Positions 11,636 to 24,118 of a DNA stretch of 64,000 nt are shown here, piece by piece; positions within the stretch are counted from its first letter, which is position 1; each line of letters opens with the position of its first letter. Both the position numbers and the translations under genes were made by a program. The stretch lies in contig BSDZ01000101.1 of the NCBI GenBank assembly GCA_030268105.1, positions 1,860,001 through 1,924,000 of the forward strand, in the 5' to 3' direction. The notes under the pieces were generated by a model that was not told the DNA's origin, did no database searches, and worked only from the letters and a program-made list of their open reading frames with translations. The stretch comes from Volvox africanus. Its lineage: Eukaryota; Chlorophyta; Chlorophyceae; Chlamydomonadales; Volvocaceae.

Positions 11636-14600
11636 CTATATCTCAATAATCACTTTTCCAATGTGCCCGCCCTGCAGCATGTAATCAACGGCGTCTGCCA
11701 CACCCTCCACGCCCTGCGTGGGCACACAACAAGCGCCAGTAGCATCACAAGCAACAATATCAGCAGCCCTTCCTGGGTTTTCTCTTGTGCATAGAGTGCA
11801 AGCATCGACCATGAACCCACGTGACTTCATCGAGCATATTACAGTATAGTATTTGCTCCACGTTTAGTTCAGGTCAAGCAACGGTCAAACAGTCAAACGG
11901 TCTGTTAGGCAGACAGTCATACAACCTGTCCACCATTCTGTCAATGAGTCAGCTCACTTCGGCCAGTTCATCTATGAATCAAATAATCAAACCAGTTAGT
12001 CAGGAAGTCGCACACCTGGCGGCCGTGGCCTTGATCTGTCAGCACTCGCAGTTGGCCGCGACGTGCCAGTTCGAACACGCGGCGACGGCAGCGGAGAATG
12101 GCCTTCAGGTCCTTCAGTCGCTCGCGGGAAATAGGGAGGAATTGAAAGAGGGTAACCATGTGCATATGTGGATATGTGCGTCAATAACACAAGTCGAAGC
12201 CACGTCATGCAGTTGCCTCAGGGCTGCTGTACAGCCCCCCCCCCATGCAGCGTCAGAACCTGGCCGGCAGATCCCAGCCTCAGTTCAAAATTAAAACAGT
12301 ATCGTGCTCATCAGTGATCAGTTCGCGTCGACGTATCGGTCAGCAGCTGGCAGTTAGCAGTTGTCATTAACTTAAAACCTAACCAACCCACCTTCGGCCA
12401 GATCTGCCCAATTATACGCTTCTGCCCCAGCATTACATCCAGACCGCCCCAAAACAGCTCCGCGTTGGTCGGCAATGACGTCATCGGTGGCGACTTCACG
12501 GCCGCCGGGGTGGCCGCTGCTGTTGTTGTCGTTGTGGCTGCAAAACGGGGGTAGGGAGCTGCACCACGCACTTCCAAGTGCGTCGGCTGCGAAGCGGCGA
12601 CTGGCGCGGTGTCTCCCTCTCCTGCCTTAACGCGGCAGCCGATGCTGCCAGAAACCCCGCCGTCACCGTCACGACTGCCCTTAATGCTGCCGTCACTTTG
12701 GCCGCTACCGCCGCCGCCGCCGCTGCCGTCAGCACGTTCACGGGCATCATCCTCTTGCCCCTCCCAGCGGCATTTCAGCGCGTGAGGATACTCGGAGATG
12801 TAGCCTACCTGTTTCACACACCTTAACCATCTCACCCCCAGACGATTGCTCATTGGACTCTTTCGCGTCGGCTACTCACGCACATGCGGCAGGGAGGGGT
12901 CCGACATCAGCGCCAAGCAGTACGCCTCAACTGCCAGACACAGCATTAGCCGGGTCATTCCGCTTCCGGGGAGTTCTCCCACTAAAGTGCCTGTGTGTGT
13001 ATTTGGGCACCACCATGCCATCCAATCTTCGCGATAAGCACAGTCGCTGTTACTCGGAAACATCCCGCTGTACCGTACTGCTGTATCGTAAGGCCTTTCG
13101 AAGGGCTGTATGAGCCCCCTCGCCTATGCTACTCGCCTCAACTCGTGTTTCCGCGTTGCTCGGAAGTCACCCCGAGGCGTCCGCTGACAAAGCGTGTTTC
13201 TCAAAGTAGATGTGAACAGTCTGGACTCTTCGACCGAACACCCTTTGGGTTGGTTTGGTCCGTGATGCCGTCACCATTACGTTGCCGTATTTTGGACCTG
13301 GTTCGCTTTCCCGTACGTCATGTCCTAACAGATCAATCTATCTAACGGATCTATCTATCTAACGGATAGTAATTAATTGAGGGATTACCAGGGGGCACAC
13401 GTATATTCGCACCTGAAGAAGCCGGCCGGAGTGCCCAAGACACATCAGCATCTGGTCTCGGAGCGGGCCACCAACGCCGTCGTACACCACATCTAACCCC
13501 TGCGGGAACAGCCCCTGGAGTGTCGCAACCACGTCCTGCAGGAGTACGGCACTCAGATCGTCAGGCGGTGTCATGGTTATGGGCAAGAAGTGGGACATCG
13601 GGTTTCCAGGATCCAATGCTTCCAGATCCCCAATGTAGCATTTGCTCAGTCATAGATCAGTCGTAATCGCTGTCGCAACCATCGCTGCGACAACTAACAA
13701 CTAACAACCAACAACTAATGAGTGAATATTTCCTGGTGGCAACTAACAACTAACAACGAATGAATCTTCCTGGTGGCCCGAGGTCCACCTGTCTGTGATA
13801 GTCCACGACGTGTGTGGCCCCCAGAGCAGCTACAGCCGCCGCCTTGGGTGCTCCCCCCACGACTGCCACTATGGTCGCGCCAGCGGCTGCCGCCAGCTGT
13901 ACGGCGAGGTGACCCGTGCCTCCCGCCGCCGCCGTCACCGCCACCACCTCCCCCGGTTGGACCCTCCCAGTGACCTGAAGGACCGGGGTCCCAAAACACC
14001 AGGGCCAATTAATCTCCCGATTACGTTCCCGCCCTCCTGCTCACCGGATGTTCACCGGCTGAACACCGAAATAGGTTTCCCGAATCAGCTACACCCTGGT
14101 ATTCCGCCTCAATCCTTTTTAATGTCCTGCCCCCGCCCCCGCCTCCGGCCCGGCCCCGCCCCCAGGGTCTGTGGTCCTAATTTTTATCGCGTTCGAAGTC
14201 CGCGGTCCCTCTTCCTCTTTGCCTGCATACCCGCCCCCATCAGGACACTCCCCAACGCTACACACCTCCAGTGCCGCAGACGCCGTTACGCCAGACAGCA
14301 CCAGAGCCACCGCATCGGCATTTGAAACCTGCTCCGGAACCACGGTCACGTACGACGGCCTTGCAGTGACGTACTCTGAGAATGCAGCTGCGCCATTGAT
14401 TGCCACTCGCTGGCCCACCTGCCGCAGGGCAGGATTGAGGCAGGGTTGAGGCCAAAGGGGGGTGGTAGGCAGGAGTGAGCTCATTAGTTCGTTGGTGATT
14501 TGGTGGTTGTGTCATGATCAGCTCAATGGATCAGCTCATAGACTCTTACGTATGAACCGGAACGAGAGCCACAGGAAGTTCTGGCGACAAACAGACACAC

Positions 14601-14641
14601 TCACAGACAGACAGACACCAACACATCACACACACAGACTC

Positions 14642-14686
<45 letters not shown>

Positions 14687-16226
14687 TAGACGAAGGGAGA
14701 TGTCCGTGCACGCTCTCAGTCAAGGACTGGGTGAGACAGTGGCCCCTCGTCATGCCTCACCTCCCCATTGTGTGTGTGCGGGGGGGAGGGGGCGGAGGGG
14801 AACGACAACTATTGGCGGCCTTTCCACGTTCAGTCGGGTTGGCTGCCTCCGCCTCGGAGAGACAGGACAGGCTAAACACGCAACACCCACGTATCGATGT
14901 ACGGAAAACATACATTCAAAGGTGCAAACATGCGAACATGCAGGGACACACATCCAGGCAGACTCGCCTTGATGCTGCCCCCCGTGTCCGGTCCTATCGC
15001 CGCCACCACACCAGCGCCTTCCGCCCCCAGCGGGAAGTCCTGGAAGTCGGGCGCCCGGACCAGAGGACATAAAAAAAGAACAACAATAAGCATCAGTCTG
15101 CGGCTTGGCTAATGTACGCTTGATACAACTAACGAATCTTGTCCTTTTATCGGTGCCATTCAACTTAGCCAAGCCTAGCCTAGCGTAGCCTTGCCTATAA
15201 TGGCAACTCTGCAGGAAACGGCGGAATTCGATTTGCGAAATTTGGGCCGTACGGCGGTCCATAAGCTCCTGGCAGCCACAAGCAAAACAATCACTCTGAA
15301 TCACACTAAGTCTTGCTGCAAGCCGTGTCCCACGATCCAAAGCTGTGACAAGTGGAAATAAGATTTTGTAATTTCAGGAGATTTTGGATTCGAATAACCT
15401 GAATGCCGTACCTTCAATCTGCGGTTGGCAGCAAACGCGTGTTCACCCCGCACACGAAACGTCTCGCACCCGCCATTGATGCCAGCATGCGTTATTCGGA
15501 TCAGCACCTACGGGGGGGGGGAAGTGAGGAACGTCGTCCAACATAATGGGTCAGGGAATAGGGGCGATGGCTATATCGTGTATGTGGCGTGTGGCAGCTC
15601 GGCGTGTGGTAACTCGTGCCGATTGCCAAGGGCGGGCTGGACCGCGGGTTGCATGCCGGGCGGACCCCCTCAAATACGGAACTTGAGATCGTATCGTTTA
15701 TGTATTGATCAAAGCCCACAATTAATTTTGATTAAGCAGCAGAAAGGTACAGTATGCAAGACGGCGAGGAGGGGCAATGCTAGGACGTATGCTCACTTGG
15801 GCAGATGTTCGGGCAGATGTGCGGGATAACACGGGGAGATGTGTAAGGGAGATGACGGTCCATTGATGCCGTTACCTCGCCTGAACCCGGTGGGTTTAGG
15901 GGAAGTTCTTGGACTGCAGCGACCTGACGGAAACTGGCGCCACAAGTACGGGCAACCAGCCGCTTATATGTGGCGGGTAAATCGGGTAAACCAACTGTCT
16001 GTAGACCAACGCAATTTAGCTCAAGATGAGCAGATCTACCGGATGTCGGAAGATATGAATTGTGTTTCGAGATGCGACGTAGAAGGGAATGAGGGTCGGC
16101 AGGTGATCTTTGCAAAGCTGCATTATGGAATAACTTGCTATTTTGCATTCTGTATTTTGAAATTACTGTCCAAATTCGGTAGCTAGGATTCCATAGTGCA
16201 TCGTATTCATCCAAAGACATCGACAC
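11636..16226 (-). CDS. Zinc-binding-dehydrogenase-like (MDR superfamily) quinone/enone reductase, ZADH2/PTGR3-like
   Basis: Nine exons: 15,876-16,226, 15,412-15,507, 14,968-15,039, 14,266-14,418, 13,789-13,974, 13,413-13,535, 12,392-12,808, 12,016-12,120 and 11,636-11,713. All introns are phase 0. The protein is 526 aa from the first Met, or 500 aa from Met27 (16,148); the start is uncertain, and the N-terminal ~80 residues could be a targeting peptide. The GroES-like part reads THAGINGG and LGAEGAGVV. The NADPH-binding motif AAAGGTGHLA is near residues 239-248, followed by LDVVYDGVGG, and the C terminus is DYMLQGGHIGKV. The family reduces enones or quinones with NADPH; the substrate here is unknown. 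Exon 7 carries a Gly/Ser/Ala-rich insertion of ~90 residues before LFWGGLDVM. The intron after exon 3 starts with GC. The exon 8 acceptor is the least certain border. Confidence 0.85.
14645..14691. repeat. (CAGA)n microsatellite
   Basis: About 12 tandem CAGA units in the intron between exons 3 and 4 of the reductase gene. Confidence 0.9.
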
Positions 16227-16602
16227 CTATCATATTGTTTGTGGGTTTCGGAGGTATATGTACAGTCAAGCGGCAACATGCTACTATTCAGATTTCTTCT
16301 ACTAGTACAACTTATCTTTATATTAGTCGAATCTGTCTTTAAGAATTCTAGGCATTTTCCGATCACAACACAGGCTTCGCTGTTACAGCTAAGACTCTAA
16401 CCCGAAGACCACTGATCAGTTTAAGTGTGAGACAATTGACAAGAAGTGTTATTTCTATTTTTATTTAAGCGTGTTGAATCAGGTGTACTTCTGAGGAATG
16501 GCGGTGCGTATCGCGTCGGCAGAACTCGCAAGCATGCCAACGGATCGTGTCTGAAGGTCACTGATTTGTGTGTAGAACCATTTTGAGGAATTCAAGGTCA
16601 AG
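16227..16602. promoter_or_regulatory. Shared divergent promoter region
   Basis: About 376 bp separate the first Met of the minus-strand reductase from the ATG of the plus-strand UDP-glucose pyrophosphorylase. No other gene fits, so both promoters and 5' UTRs must lie here unless upstream non-coding exons exist. No clear TATA box or other known motif stands out. Confidence 0.5.
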
Positions 16603-18754
16603 ATGCAGGTTGCGGGCCTTAGCGAGGCAGCAATCGCGGCCTTTAAGAAGAACTATGACCAATTGGTAGCTGGTGTTACCGGCATGGTGGGTCATGGTGA
16701 TTTTATAACGATAATAATAATACTATGGACGGGGACTTTGGCCTGTCGGGTAGTTGGTCTGTTCCGCGGACTTGTCGTGACCGAAAAGTTCTGTCGTTTT
16801 GGTGATTCTGTTTGATCATAGATTGTCAATGCAATAAAACATCCGTTCTCAAAGCGATGAAACTCGAGAAACCTTGCTTCGCAACTCATGGGGGCTGTAC
16901 AGGTTCCCGAAGATGAGATCAACAGCGCCACCGGTCTGCCTTCGCTCCTTGATCTCCCTAGCGTTTCGCCATCGGAGGCCAAGGTAAAACGAGTGGCGTT
17001 AACTTGTCTTGTTTGCAATCTGCCGACTGTCGACTTAACACTGTCGCCCACCCTGCTCCTTGGTACCGCTTTTCCTATACTCACCCCACACTTAATAGAT
17101 GTGACATGCAAACCCCATTTTTGCGCAGACTCTGCTTTCACAGACAGCTGTGCTGAAGCTGAACGGCGGCCTCGGCACCAGCATGGGTCTGGAGAAAGCG
17201 AAGTCGCTGCTGGTGGTTAAGGATGGCAAGACGTTCCTGGACCTCATCGCAGAGCAGGTAGGTGATCTGGGTTTTGGACGGCCACGTGGGAACTTCAACA
17301 GACGGGAGGTCCGTGGAACGGGCAATATGGGTGCAGGTTAGGAGATGCTCATCCTCGACCGAACCTAGAGGCCGTATTGGCGAATGGTCATTAAATGATG
17401 GTTTGTCGAGACCGGAGGAAGCTGCAGACCACCAAGCTTTCATGTCAACGGCGATATTCATTCATTATTCGGTCATCTGCGAAATTACTGTGTGTTGGGG
17501 GGGGCGCCGATTAGGAGGGGGCTGCTGCTGGGTCGCGAGGTACAGCTTTTGGTGGATGCCTGCATAGGTGATGAGTACATATGTGGGTGTGGAACTGTGT
17601 ATGGTCCATATCGGAGGTTCTTACCGGAGAGCGGGAAAAGACTTACGGTGGCTCGAATTACGGCTGGCATTACGTCATGCCTGACATTGTGTGGGCAATG
17701 TAGGAATTTTGGATGTTGCGAAGAGATGGGAAGATTCGGCTTCGGATTGTAGATAGGAGATTGTAAATTTAGTTTGTAAATTGTAGATTTGTAGATTGTA
17801 GATCGTAGGGGCATATCGCAAATCAAACATGTCACCGACGTGTTAAGGGCTGCCCCTGAAAACTGTGACAATTTTATACGGCACTTATCATGTACGATTT
17901 TCACTTTCAATTTGTGACAAACCGCGTGGCTGGTAGCGTCCTCCTCGCCTGAGCCTTATCATATCACACCAAGACATGGTCATTATAACTTCATTAAATA
18001 TTTCATATTTGACAGTCCTAATCTTGTGTTCGACCCATAATTATGTTCAATGCGATCATTTTGATACTGCCGGCCGCCACCACAACCACTTCACACCACC
18101 ATGGTGGTGGCGCAAACAGGTTAAGCACATGCGCAAGTCGTACGGCTCTGACGTCATTTTCACACTCATGAACAGCTTCTCCACCAGCGACGACACCAAG
18201 GCCTTCCTCCGGGAGAAGCACCCCGACCTGCTGGAGGTGGGTGTATGTGCCGGCCGGCAGTAGGCCCGGGACATGGTGAAGCTGACTGAGGTCCAGGTTG
18301 GTGGAAGACAATGGGCACGGAGAAAGAACGTCGGTGCGCCTAAGGGGATGGCAAAGAGTACGGAGAGCCAGAGACCCTGTGACCAAATGTTTGGAAATGG
18401 GGATCAATAGAGCATAGGGCCCTGCAAATCTGTCCGTGCTAGGCACACCCTTGAGCATGCTTACGGTGTTGGTTTGCTTACACCCCTACTTAACGGAAGT
18501 CCTGCTTCATTGCTCCTTGCTTCTCCCCGAGTGTATGCCCCGCCCTCCCACTTACCTGATCTCCGCCCACCCCCCGCGTCAGGAGCCGTTCATCGAGCTG
18601 ATGCAGAACATGTCGCCCAAGGTGGATGCCGCCACCAACAAGCCTTCCAGCTACCCGCCGCACCCAGACATGGAGTGGTGGGTGCAGCGGGGCTCGAGAA
18701 TCATGACTGGATGAGCTGACACACATACACATACACATACACATACACATATAC

Positions 18755-18803
<49 letters not shown>

Positions 18804-18848
18804 TACACGTACACGTACACATACACATACACACATACACATACACAC

Positions 18849-18905
<57 letters not shown>

Positions 18906-21900
18906 TACACATACACACATACACACATACACGTACACATACGAAGCGTTCAGTGAATTCCTCGGGATGTGTACCGCCCAGAAGGGTTCTTGTTGGCCAA
19001 GTGCTGTAACAGTGACGGGCGCTGAGGCTGAGCACAAGCGGTGATGATTTTGGTGTCGTTGGTTTGGGGCTCGCAGGGTTGCCTAGTAAGTAACAGCTGG
19101 CTGTAAATAACAGCTGGCTCAGAGAGGACGTGGAATTTTGAATTGGTGGGGCAAGGTGGGGTTGCAATGGGGACACCGCATGCGAGCACACCACGAGCGC
19201 ACCACACATGCAAAACAACAATACGGCCTGGCAGCCTCTTTCTGGCATTCTGTTGCAGTCTCCGTGTGTTTTGGCCCTCCTTATCTTTCCCTTAATTTCC
19301 CGGAGGAATTCATGCTCTTTCAATTGCTTTTCCGTAGGAAGACGTGTCTCCCATTCCAACTTTCCTGTATGCCACGGAACTTTATCTCTCACGCCCTTTC
19401 CCCCATCCCAATCCGTCCTGTCCCTCCCTGGATCACCACAGGTGCCCCCCAGGCCACGGCGACATTTACCCCTCTCTTCTGGGCTCCGGCATGCTGGACA
19501 GCTTGATCGGGAGGGGTATCAAGTATGTTTGATATTGCCAAAATAAGACACATGGTATTCCGATAGATCAGTTCACACTTATCTGCGTACTTTTCCGCTC
19601 CCCGGTGTGGCGGGAGGTTTTATCTTGCAGTGTGACCTCACCCCGGGTGGATTGGTGAAACGAACGCCGGAACTACGTCAGCGGTAGATGACCTTTGGAC
19701 AACTACCTTTCAACCCAAACAGAGGCCACCTGTCCCAACTCCCACCGGGACATCTCCCTTATCCCTCGCGCCGAATTGTGCAAGGCGAACCGAAAACCCT
19801 AACCACCCCCCTTTTAAATAACCGCACATACGTGCACATACGTGCACATACACACGTGCACAGGACCCTGTATCGATGTACACTTATTCCCTCGAATATG
19901 GACTCAGGTACTTGTTCGTGTCCAATTCGGATAACCTGGGCGCCACCCTGGATCTGGATCTGCTCAGCTACTTCGCCACCTCTAACAAGGCCTTCCTTAT
20001 GGAGGTGGGTTGAAGAGCCGACCGCCGGGGAGGGGGCCAGGTAGAGTAACGAGGGCAAGGGGCTCTTTGGAGCCTTCCCCGGACCTAAATCCCTGTCGGT
20101 ACCAAGGATGGAATCGAACGCTTGATCCTCTGCTGCAAGTTACGGCTACATCATCGTAGCACAACTTGCCGCTGTTGGTGGAGAGGGAGGGTATCATGAG
20201 GAAGGTATTCCCCAAATAAAGTTTACCGAGGGTTGAGGCAAAGTACATGTTGTCCTCTCTCATGTAGTTTTTCCTAAGGTCCCTCTGGTTCTGAGGTCAC
20301 ATGGTACCAAGGCATCCACATGATCTTGAGTCCTTCTTCTGACTGAAATGAGCTCTCCCATCAGGTATTTTTATTTCTTTGTACCTCTCTGTGAGGGGAT
20401 GGGGAGAATGGAAGAGACCTGGTACTGCTGTTGAGGAAGGTCTAACTCCGGGTTTACTCATGGAGGGCGGGGAGGAATGTTCCTGAGAAGGAGTCCACCG
20501 GTGCGCAGCGTTGGCGTTCGCGGCTCCCTTATACACTGATACACTTACACATACACATTGCCTGAACACCGTTACCAGTTGGTTTCTTGGTCCCGTACGT
20601 ACGTGTATGAGGTCTTTACTTTCCTTTGGTCTCCCTTCATTCTGCATGAGCTGCTCAGTTCCCAAAATAATACAGGACAAACAATTGAAGTAGGCAACTC
20701 AGTACCTGTGTCGCACAGGTGAAGGATCGGATTGTGCCCCGACTGACAGTGGCGGGTTAAACCAACCAGGCCAGCGCAGGCACCTTTACAGCCATTTCGG
20801 CTCGCTGCATTGCCCAACCGTTGATCCATAAGCCCCTGCCATTTGTTTGCTTATTAGTATTTCGGAGTTCGGGCACAAGCTGAAAACCCAGGCGACCTAC
20901 TTACATGACATGTTAATGACATGGATGGAAGGCATGTTACCAAACTCGCCAAGATGTGCCCTACAGTAGTAGACTGCCACTCCTGTAATTATGATAATTT
21001 GCCACATACATACGTACATGCATACCCGACCTCCATGGCTCGTTCCCGTCTCGCAGTATGTTTTAGTTTCTCTGGGCTCCGGTACCTGTCTTCGCAACGC
21101 TCTTTATATACCACTGCATCTGCACTGCGAAGGATCCGAGTGTCTGGCCCTGGCCCTGGCCATATCACAGTATGCGTTCGTTACTTCTTACCCATATCTA
21201 CCCCATCCCAACCCTATCCGTCCAAGCCCCAATCCCATCCAGCTGCACCGCTTGCATTTCGTATTGATTTGGTACTACCTACGCGTCGCGCCTCCACATA
21301 AACAGGTTTGTGAGCGCACTGCAGCCGACAAGAAGGGCGGGCACTTGTGCCTTCGGCGCTCGGACGGCCGACTAATGCTGAGGGAGAGCGCCATGTGCCC
21401 GGACGCTGACAAGAAGGCCTTTGAGGACATTGCCAAGCACAAGTGCGTGCATGGATGCGGGAACTTGTGTGGATGCGGGGACTTAGGGGGGAGGGTAGAA
21501 ACGCTGCGGGTGCTCCCTGGCTCTTAGTTCTGCGTGCGCATGGGGACATCAGGAGGGAGGTTTGTTGGCTTGAATAATCCATACGAGCATTATACTGTAA
21601 TGGGTCGGTTTCAGTGGGTTCTCGACACGCACTGATCGTAGGCTGTCGTCTGGTTTTATTCAATTTACTTGTTGTATATTTTATTTATTTCCCTGCCGAA
21701 ACTAGGCTCAGAGTTGCGATCCGGATTCTCGCTTGTCCGATTTCTTGACAATAGCCGTCCGCCGTTTTCCAGGTACTTCAACACCAACAACTTGTGGGTG
21801 TCCCTGGAGCACCTGAAGGCCACGCTAGATGCGTCGGGTGGCGCACTGGCGCTGCCGCTGATCAAGAACAAGAAGACGGTGAACCCGCGCGACTCCAGGT

Positions 21901-24118
21901 CCGAGCCTGTGTTCCAGCTGGAAACCGCCATGGGCTCCGCCATTGAGTGCTTCGACAGCGCGGGTGGGCGCCGTGGGTTGCTGCAGATTCCGTAGATGTT
22001 GCGGGTGTAGGTGCAGGTGTAGGTGTATCGTATCTCTATGTAGTTATATGCGCCTGACAGCGAAGGCCCCATTTAGTGGAAGATGTCCAGATCCCTTGTC
22101 ATCCCGGATATTGGAAGGTGTAATATTACAAGATGATGTTTTTAGAGTGCTGGGGTAATCCGGGGGCCGTACGACTCATTTGGATCCTGTCGAGAAGGTC
22201 TTCTGGTCCAACGTTCTTGTCTGGGTGAGGAAAGCAGTTCATACTTGTTTCATCGCGCGGGTGAGTGGAGGGAGGGGCTCAAGAGTCCTTCTCTCCCCAC
22301 TTCTCGCCCACGCTCGAGCTTCAAGACCCACCCAGCAAGATGCTGTAGCATCTTGGGTTGTGTACGGGTAGGACCGTGTGTGTTCATCTTCCAATCGGGC
22401 CTTTGCTTAGGCAGACATAACAGAGATACAGAACAGGTGCCTCAAGCTTTCCAAGACTGATCCGCGCCATGGTGCCCTTTTCCCCATGGCGGTGCCCTTT
22501 CCGTTGGCATGACTCCCCCTCTTGCTCGCTCCCTCATGTCCCCCTAGGCGCCATCGTGGTTCCCCGGTCTCGGTTCGCGCCCGTCAAGACCTGCTCTGAT
22601 CTATTCGTGCTGCGTTCCGATGCGTATGTCATCGCGGAGGACGCCACTGTGGCTGTGGCCCCGGCGCTGTTGGCGGCGGGCGGCGGAGTGCCGCTGGTCA
22701 AACTGGACGACGCTCACTACAAGCTTGTGGACCAGCTGGAGGTGCGGGGCGCAGTGGGTTGACGTCCTACATCTGCAGTGCGTCTTATGCAGCCTATGTG
22801 GCCTTTGTGTCTTGCGTGTGCATTGAAACGTAATCTCATTTTCAAGTTATTCTGTAGGTTTAAGTAAGAAATGATAATTATGCATACTTTACTTTGCTAT
22901 GCTATGTATTATATTATATTATATTATATTATATTATATTATATTATATTATATTATATTATATTATATTATATTATATTATATTATATTATATTATATT
23001 ATATTATATTATATTATATTATATTATATTATATTATATTATATTATATTAATATTATATTATATTATATTATATTATATTATATTATATTATATTATAT
23101 TATATTATATTATATTATATTATATTATATTATATTATATTATATTATATTATATTATATTATATTATATTATATTATATTATATTATATTATATTATAT
23201 TATATTATATTATATTATATTATATTATATATAGGGTTTACATAAAACAACTATTATAAAGATAGGCATCGTTAGCATTTCATGCTGTGTGTGAAAAGCA
23301 TATACCGGAAATCCAGAAAAAGAATGTAACGTTTTGGGGGAGGAGCTAGTGGCTATCTATTTCCGAGGCGCGGAAGCGAGTCCTAGTTTGCAGGAGAGCG
23401 GAATGGCAAACCTAAAAATGCATTTACTGCTGACGGCGTTCTCCCTCCCACATACAACAGCGTTTCTGCGTCGGCCCAGGCCGCTTCCTTGACCGCCACC
23501 GTCTTTGTTTACGCTTTAAACCCACGTGCAGGCGCTGGCTCCCGACGTGCCCAGCCTACTCGCTGCTAAGTCGGTGACGGTGAAGGGGCCTGTCAAGTTC
23601 ACCAAAGGTGGGAACGAACGGCGTACGGTGCAGGAACTGCATGATGGCTGTCCGCCCACCCTGCCCCCACCTGTCATGTGAACACTATCCGTACCTAGCC
23701 TTCATTTCCTCTGCTCTTTGCTGTCTTTGTGCTGTTTTTCCGTCTCTGTCTCCGTCTTCTTTTCTCTGCCTTCCAGCAATGCGGCGGGGCGTTTTGCTCC
23801 TTCCCGCTGAGGCGCCAATTCCCCGTGCACCGCCGGCAGGCTGCACCCTCACCCTCACCCTCACGGTATTACTTCTTTCATCTGCCTCATCCTATTATAC
23901 ATGTATCGCTCATTCTCAACAGTTCCAACATTATCCCATTTCTCCGGTACGATGACCGCATATATCCACATATGACAACCGCCTCCCGATCGCTCGCAGG
24001 TGTGGTTCTGACGGGCGACGTTACCCTGGAGGCGGAGGGCAGCTCTCCCGCGCTGCTGGCTGCCGGGGAGTACTCGGGCTCCGTGAAGGTCGGATCCCCT
24101 GCGGCCGTGCCTGCATAG
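16603..24118 (+). CDS. UGP: UDP-glucose pyrophosphorylase (UTP-glucose-1-phosphate uridylyltransferase)
   Basis: Twelve exons: 16,603-16,686, 16,903-16,983, 17,144-17,257, 18,120-18,236, 18,583-18,677, 19,442-19,522, 19,908-20,004, 21,306-21,442, 21,773-21,963, 22,548-22,741, 23,532-23,607 and 24,000-24,118. All phases agree and give 461 aa, close to the ~470 aa usual for the family. The enzyme makes UDP-glucose and pyrophosphate from UTP and glucose-1-phosphate in the cytosol, for polysaccharide, glycoprotein and glycolipid synthesis. The nucleotide-binding loop [10 protein letters not shown] is at residues 61-70, the family block [16 protein letters not shown] starts at 165, and [12 protein letters not shown] follows at 195. 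The block FETAMGS-type ([12 protein letters not shown]) is in exon 9 and [10 protein letters not shown] in exon 10. The C-terminal beta-helix part is in exons 11-12. All introns are GT-AG. The identification is firm. Confidence 0.93.
18719..18942. repeat. (TACACA)n microsatellite
   Basis: About 220 bp of TACACA/TACACG units in intron 5 of the UGP gene. It produces long spurious Cys/Val/Tyr/Met-repeat open frames on the minus strand. Confidence 0.95.
22907..23233. repeat. (ATATT)n pentanucleotide microsatellite
   Basis: About 325 bp of almost pure ATATT units in UGP intron 10, with a single phase slip near 23,050. Its purity points to a young or actively expanding array, or to assembly smoothing. 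Confidence 0.95.

Noticed and set aside
18490..19392. 300-codon minus-strand frame with long Cys/Val/Met/Tyr repeats
   Set aside because: It is the (TACACA)n microsatellite read through inside a UGP intron, overlapping a well-supported UGP exon on the other strand.
22871..23245. 124-codon frame of Ile/Leu/Tyr repeats
   Set aside because: Pure translation of the (ATATT)n array.
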